The notes beneath the pieces were generated by a model, which did not search any database, was not told the DNA's origin, and was given only the letters and a program-made list of their open reading frames with translations. Shown piece by piece: positions 15,436 to 18,927 of a DNA stretch of 18,927 nt (position 1 is the stretch's first letter; the number at the start of each line of letters is the position of its first letter). A program made the translations under genes and the position numbers. Source of the DNA: Cytophagales bacterium (lineage in GTDB: Bacteria; Bacteroidota; Bacteroidia; Cytophagales; UBA9547); the NCBI GenBank assembly GCA_025360395.1, contig JANYCH010000403.1, positions 1 through 18,927 of the forward strand, written 5' to 3'.

Positions 15436-15786
15436 ATGAAAATCCTAAACATATTCTTCATCATTCTATCCTTTGCTTTTGCTCATTTTGTTCAGGCATC
15501 TTCTATGATCAAAACTGAAACCGCCACTTTTAAGGTTTATGGTAATTGCGGTATGTGCAAGGAGCGCATTGAAGGAGCCTTGAAAAAGAATTCTCATATT
15601 AAAAAGGCCGACTGGAATGAAGATACCAAAATGATCACAGTTTCTTATGATCCACAAATGATCTCACTTACAGAGATACACAACATCGTTGCCAGTGTTG
15701 GGTATGATACCGAAAAAGTAAAGGGAAACGATGCTGCATACAAAAAACTACATACTTGTTGCCAGTATGAGAGGAAGAAAGGGTAA
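15436..15786 (+). CDS. exported heavy-metal-associated (HMA) domain protein
   Basis: The 116-residue protein starts from the ATG at 15436, which places a clean signal peptide (1-21, ending VQA) at the N-terminus; an extended frame from 15400 would bury it. The mature protein is one HMA fold of CopZ/Atx1 type, with FKVYGNCGMCKERIE containing the metal site C38-x2-C41, and ISLTEIHNIVASVGYDTE as the second helix-strand unit. A C-terminal extension ends H106-T-C108-C109-QYER, a second potential thiol site that ordinary CopZ lacks. A periplasmic location distinguishes it from cytosolic CopZ. It is expected to bind Cu(I) and hand it between members of this cluster. It lies between the HYC_CC_PP gene (167 bp) and the repeat-protein gene (110 bp), all on one strand. 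Confidence 0.88.
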   Translation: MKILNIFFIILSFAFAHFVQASSMIKTETATFKVYGNCGMCKERIEGALKKNSHIKKADWNEDTKMITVSYDPQMISLTEIHNIVASVGYDTEKVKGNDAAYKKLHTCCQYERKKG

Positions 15787-15896
15787 TTGCCGAAGGGTGG
15801 AAGCTTTTAGTCTTTATACGGCATGGTATTTGAACCTATTGATTATCAATTAATTATTATTTAAAATTTTCACATTTTATTATAAAACACAATATT

Positions 15897-16349
15897 ATGA
15901 AAACGGTCAACACAATTATTACCACATTGATGGTATCTGCTTTCACCTTGACTGGTGTAAATGCGCAAAACTATAAAGCACCTACTATTGATGCTACAGG
16001 AAAAGTGATGGATGAGAAGGGCAATCACATAGGCTGGGTTACTAAGGATGGCATGATTAAAGATGCTGCGGGAATAAAAATGGGGGAAGTAGATTCAGAA
16101 GGAACATTGGTAGATGGAAAGGGTAAAAAGCTTGGCAAAGCTGAGAAAAACGGAAATTTTACTTCTCATTATGCTAAAACAAAAGATGACCAATGGACAG
16201 CATCTGAGCCTATGAACGGAATGTGTGAAGTGAAGGACAAGGATGGCAAAACAATGGTTGTTGTTCATGAAAACTACAAACAATACGGAGCTTGTGCATA
16301 TCATTGTCTATCAATGAAAAAGGATCATAAGGACATGAAAATGAAATAG
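15897..16349 (+). CDS. exported 17-residue-repeat protein with a Cys/His/Met-rich tail
   Basis: The 150-residue protein has a signal peptide (1-24, ending NAQ). Residues 35-85 are three consecutive 17-residue repeats (35-51, 52-68, 69-85) with the pattern G-x3-D-x2-G-x3-G-x-[VA]-x3, likely a small stack of beta hairpins. The C-terminal part holds C110 after NGM, then H124, C133, H136 and C137 in GACAYHC, and finishes with MKKDHKDMKMK, rich in Met, His and Lys. Such tails bind soft metals in copper-resistance proteins. No named family is recognised for certain; the repeat unit resembles short GxxVGxV-type repeats of unknown function. Position directly upstream of cusA and downstream of the HMA gene suggests a periplasmic copper-binding accessory. 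A hairpin terminator lies between it and cusA. Confidence 0.75.
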   Translation: MKTVNTIITTLMVSAFTLTGVNAQNYKAPTIDATGKVMDEKGNHIGWVTKDGMIKDAAGIKMGEVDSEGTLVDGKGKKLGKAEKNGNFTSHYAKTKDDQWTASEPMNGMCEVKDKDGKTMVVVHENYKQYGACAYHCLSMKKDHKDMKMK

Positions 16350-16367
16350 TTGTTCAAGCCTCAATAG

Positions 16368-16392
16368 AACCTCTCCCAAACTGGGGGAGGTT
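16368..16392 (+). terminator. hairpin between the repeat-protein gene and cusA
   Basis: The arms AACCTCTCCCA and TGGGGGAGGTT form an 11-bp stem with one G-U pair and the loop AAC. A run of five T follows at 16401-16405, so the tail is offset from the stem. The hairpin lies 18 nt past the stop of the repeat-protein gene and 34 nt before the cusA ATG, and may act as a terminator or attenuator setting cusA expression. Confidence 0.65.
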
Positions 16393-16426
16393 TGAAGAGG
16401 TTTTTACCATAATATTCCACTTATCA

Positions 16427-17704
16427 ATGGTTGAAAAATTAATTGATCTGGCACTTAAAAACCGCCTGATCGTACTTTTATTGGCAGCTGGTCTTTTTGC
16501 CTGGGGTATTTATTCTCTCCGAAAAAATCCCATTGATGCTATACCTGACCTTTCAGAAAACCAGGTTATAGTGTTTACTGAATGGATGGGCAGAAGTCCT
16601 CAGGTTATTGAAGACCAGGTTACTTATCCTTTGGTTTCGAATCTGCAGGGTATTCCTAAGGTAAAAAACATCAGGGGTACCTCCATGTTTGGGATGAGCT
16701 TTGTGTACATCATATTTGAAGATAATGCAGATGTTTACTGGGCAAGGACGAGGGTATTAGAAAGATTAAATTATGCACAAAGATTACTCCCTCAAGGTAT
16801 TACACCTACTTTAGGCCCAGACGGAACCGGAGTGGGTCATATATTCTGGTACCATCTTGATGCACCCAATATGGACCTTGGAGAGCAAAGGTCATTACAA
16901 GACTGGTATATAAAATTCGCCTTTCAAAATGTTCCCGGCGTGGCGGAAGTGGCTTCTTTTGGTGGGTTTCAAAAGCAATATCAAATTGTGATTGAGCCCC
17001 ATAAACTCACATACTATGGGCTTACACTCATGGATGTTTTAAAAGCAGTCAAGGCAAATAATAATGATGTTGGCGGACGGAAATTTGAAATGACGGACAT
17101 GGCTTATATCATCCGGGGGCTGGGGTATATCAAAAATATAGAAGACATTGAAAATATGCCTGTTGGTACGAAAAATTCCATCTCCATAAAAATAAAGGAC
17201 ATTGGGAGGGTACAAATGGGTGGCGATTTACGACTTGGTATTTTTGACATGAATGGTACAGGAGAAGTGGTAGGTGGCATTGTCGTGATGAGGTATGGGG
17301 AAAATGCTGACAAAGTAATCAAAGCAATTAAAGCCAAAATAAAGGAGGTAGAGAAAGGCTTGCCGGAAGGGGTGAAATTTAAAATTTCTTATGACCGGAG
17401 TACTTTGATGGAAGAAGCAGTAGAATCTGTAAAAGGAACTTTAATTGAAGAGATAGTCGCAGTTTCCATTGTTATTCTTTTGTTTTTGTTTCATTGGCGA
17501 AGTGCCTTGATCATTATAATACAATTGCCAGTTTCTGTTGCAATTGGCTTTATTCTTCTGGAGGCATGTGGGATTTCTTCCAACATTATGTCGCTGACAG
17601 GTATTGCGTTGGCAATTGGGGTGGTGGTAGACGATGGGATAGTGATGGTTGAAAATGCTTATCGCCACATTGCTGAAGAGCAGGAAAGAAAAGAACCTGT
17701 TTAA
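16427..17704 (+). CDS. cusA: CusA-type heavy-metal RND efflux permease, N-terminal part (frame ends at an internal stop)
   Basis: This 425-residue frame is the first two fifths of a heavy-metal-efflux RND permease (CusA/CzcA family, normally about 1,040 residues). It contains TM1 (about 12-29), the periplasmic PN1/PN2 region with RGTSMFGMSFVYIIFED and YWARTRVLERL, then TM2-TM4 (about 338-410). TM4 carries the proton-relay aspartate in VVVDDGIVMVEN (D402, matching E. coli D405). The frame stops at TAA 17702-17704 in the cytoplasmic linker after RHIAEEQERK. The reading frame is unchanged after the stop, and the rest of the protein continues from an ATG 6 nt later. It is therefore a nonsense-interrupted gene, a two-piece pump, or a sequencing error. 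The metal genes immediately upstream support copper/silver as substrate. Confidence 0.88.
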   Translation: MVEKLIDLALKNRLIVLLLAAGLFAWGIYSLRKNPIDAIPDLSENQVIVFTEWMGRSPQVIEDQVTYPLVSNLQGIPKVKNIRGTSMFGMSFVYIIFEDNADVYWARTRVLERLNYAQRLLPQGITPTLGPDGTGVGHIFWYHLDAPNMDLGEQRSLQDWYIKFAFQNVPGVAEVASFGGFQKQYQIVIEPHKLTYYGLTLMDVLKAVKANNNDVGGRKFEMTDMAYIIRGLGYIKNIEDIENMPVGTKNSISIKIKDIGRVQMGGDLRLGIFDMNGTGEVVGGIVVMRYGENADKVIKAIKAKIKEVEKGLPEGVKFKISYDRSTLMEEAVESVKGTLIEEIVAVSIVILLFLFHWRSALIIIIQLPVSVAIGFILLEACGISSNIMSLTGIALAIGVVVDDGIVMVENAYRHIAEEQERKEPV

Positions 17705-17710
17705 TTTAGT

Positions 17711-18927
17711 ATGAACATATTTAAAAACATATTCAAAAAAGCAAAAGATCCTCTTAGCGATGAGGATAAGCTTTTATTGATCAGCCGCTCTTCGAAACAG
17801 GTTGGGCCAGGTGTTTTCTATTCAACCATTGTGGTCATTGCTTCATTTTTGCCTGTTTTGCTTTTAACAGGAATGGAAGGAAAGCTATTTCATCCTTTGG
17901 CCTGGACAAAATCCTTTATCCTGATAGTAGATGCATTTCTGGCCATCACATTGACACCCGTTTTAATTTCCTTTTTAATGAAGGGAAGATTAAAGCCTGA
18001 GAGGCTTAATCCCATAACCAGAGGACTAGAAAAAATTTACACTCCCATCTTGGTTTTTTGTCTTAACTGGAGAAAAACAGTCATTGGCATAAACATTGTT
18101 TTGCTGGCACTTGGTATTTTCCTTTTAACAAGGCTGGGATCAGAATTTATGCCGCCGCTGGACGAAGGTTCAATACTTTTTATGCCTGTTACTTTGCCTG
18201 ATGTATCTAATTCGGAAGCAAAAAGAATTCTACAAATTCAGGATAAACTGATCAAATCTGTACCTGAAGTAGAACATGTTTTGGGGAAAGCTGGCCGTGC
18301 GTCAACCGCCACAGACAATTCTCCAATCAGTATGATCGAAACAATTATTTTATTGAAACCAAAATCTCAGTGGAGGGAAGGTTTGAATAAAGATGCCATA
18401 ATTGCAGAATTGAATGCCAAACTTCAGATCCCCGGAGTTACAAATGGCTGGACTCAGCCTATTATCAACAGGATCAACATGCTTTCTACCGGTGTAAGAA
18501 CGGACGTTGGGATAAAAGTATACGGACAGCAACTGGACTCTATTTACGGATTGGCACAAAAAATAAAAGTAGCCCTTAAAGATGTGGATGGAATTAAAGA
18601 CTTATACGTTGAGCCAATTGTAGGAGGAAAATACATTGACATAACAGTAAACAAAGATGCAATAGGAAGGTATGGATTGACAACCGACGATGTGAACATG
18701 ATCGTAGAAAGTGCAATAGGCGGTATGAACCTGACAACCACCGTAGAAGGCCGTCAGCGTTTTGCCGTAAATGCCCGTTATGCCCAGGCCTATCGGGAAA
18801 ACATTGAAGAAATGAGACGCTTACCTGTTCAAACCATGCAGTTCGGTACTATCCTGCTTTCTGATGTGGCAGATATTTCTATTTCTGAAGGCCCTCCGAT
18901 GATTAATTCAGAAAATGCTATGCTGCG
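17711..18927 (+). CDS. cusA: CusA-type RND permease, remaining part (same frame, runs off the window)
   Basis: From ATG 17711 the frame stays open to the right edge (405 codons plus 2 nt). It contains TM5 (QVGPGVFYSTIVVIASFLPV), TM6, TM7 and most of the periplasmic PC1/PC2 region, through ISEGPPMINSENAML. M158, M208 and M257 align with E. coli CusA M573, M623 and M672, the periplasmic Cu(I)/Ag(I) site, with identical 50- and 49-residue spacing. The first 27 residues (MNIFKNIFKKAKDPLSDEDK onward) are a basic cytoplasmic linker rather than a signal peptide. The upstream context CTGTTTAATTTAGT is AT-rich, as is common before Bacteroidota starts, so reinitiation after the TAA at 17702-17704 is possible. 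If the stop is an error or is read through, this is simply the continuation of the upstream cusA frame. TM8-TM12 lie beyond the window. Confidence 0.85.
   Translation, partial: MNIFKNIFKKAKDPLSDEDKLLLISRSSKQVGPGVFYSTIVVIASFLPVLLLTGMEGKLFHPLAWTKSFILIVDAFLAITLTPVLISFLMKGRLKPERLNPITRGLEKIYTPILVFCLNWRKTVIGINIVLLALGIFLLTRLGSEFMPPLDEGSILFMPVTLPDVSNSEAKRILQIQDKLIKSVPEVEHVLGKAGRASTATDNSPISMIETIILLKPKSQWREGLNKDAIIAELNAKLQIPGVTNGWTQPIINRINMLSTGVRTDVGIKVYGQQLDSIYGLAQKIKVALKDVDGIKDLYVEPIVGGKYIDITVNKDAIGRYGLTTDDVNMIVESAIGGMNLTTTVEGRQRFAVNARYAQAYRENIEEMRRLPVQTMQFGTILLSDVADISISEGPPMINSENAML

Noticed and set aside
15838..15850. Short palindrome ATTGATTATCAAT upstream of the repeat-protein gene
   Set aside because: It has only 6-bp arms in very AT-rich sequence, and I found no second copy near the other metal genes to support an operator.

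Overview
The window looks like a chromosomal segment of a Bacteroidota (Cytophaga/Sphingobacterium-type) bacterium. It is AT-rich, its translation starts have no clear Shine-Dalgarno sequences, its exported proteins end their signal peptides in SQ, AQ or a lipobox, and it carries families typical of that phylum: the lipoprotein Omp85 protein TamL, HYC_CC_PP proteins and small heavy-metal-binding-domain lipoproteins. No rRNA, tRNA, CRISPR array or insertion sequence was recognised.

Layout. (1) Positions 1-1639 hold a three-gene toxin-antitoxin operon of the HipBST type: an Xre-like regulator (hipB), a separate HipA N-subdomain-1 protein (hipS) and the kinase (hipT), with 4-nt gaps between genes. 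Upstream lie three palindromes centred exactly 40 bp apart, the last abutting the hipB start codon. (2) Positions 1640-1938 hold no convincing gene. (3) Positions 1939-5625 on the minus strand hold an AI-2E-family permease, a 52-residue Lmo0937-type membrane protein followed by a strong hairpin terminator, an Omp85-superfamily protein with a GLRGF motif, and a small exported protein. (4) Positions 5652-13969 on the plus strand form an envelope-biogenesis operon: YihY/BrkB membrane protein, a 1666-residue TamB-like protein and the lipoprotein TamL. These are expected to form the inner-to-outer-membrane TAM-like machine. A small low-affinity iron permease-family gene follows, with an inverted repeat over its start codon.

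(5) From 14532 to the right end is a copper/silver handling cluster. It has a metal-binding lipoprotein (minus strand), then on the plus strand an HYC_CC_PP protein, an exported HMA-domain protein, an exported protein with three exact 17-residue repeats and a Cys/His/Met-rich tail, and a CusA-type RND efflux permease. The permease reading frame is interrupted by an in-frame TAA inside the cytoplasmic TM4-TM5 linker, and an ATG follows 6 nt later in the same frame. The second half runs off the window. It retains the three methionines that form the periplasmic Cu/Ag site of E. coli CusA at identical spacing, while most of the other channel methionines are replaced.

The items most worth following up are the HipBST operon with its phased operators and altered P-loop, the stop-split CusA, and the 17-residue-repeat protein. 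Family assignments and comparisons with E. coli proteins are from memory and by eye; nothing was searched.
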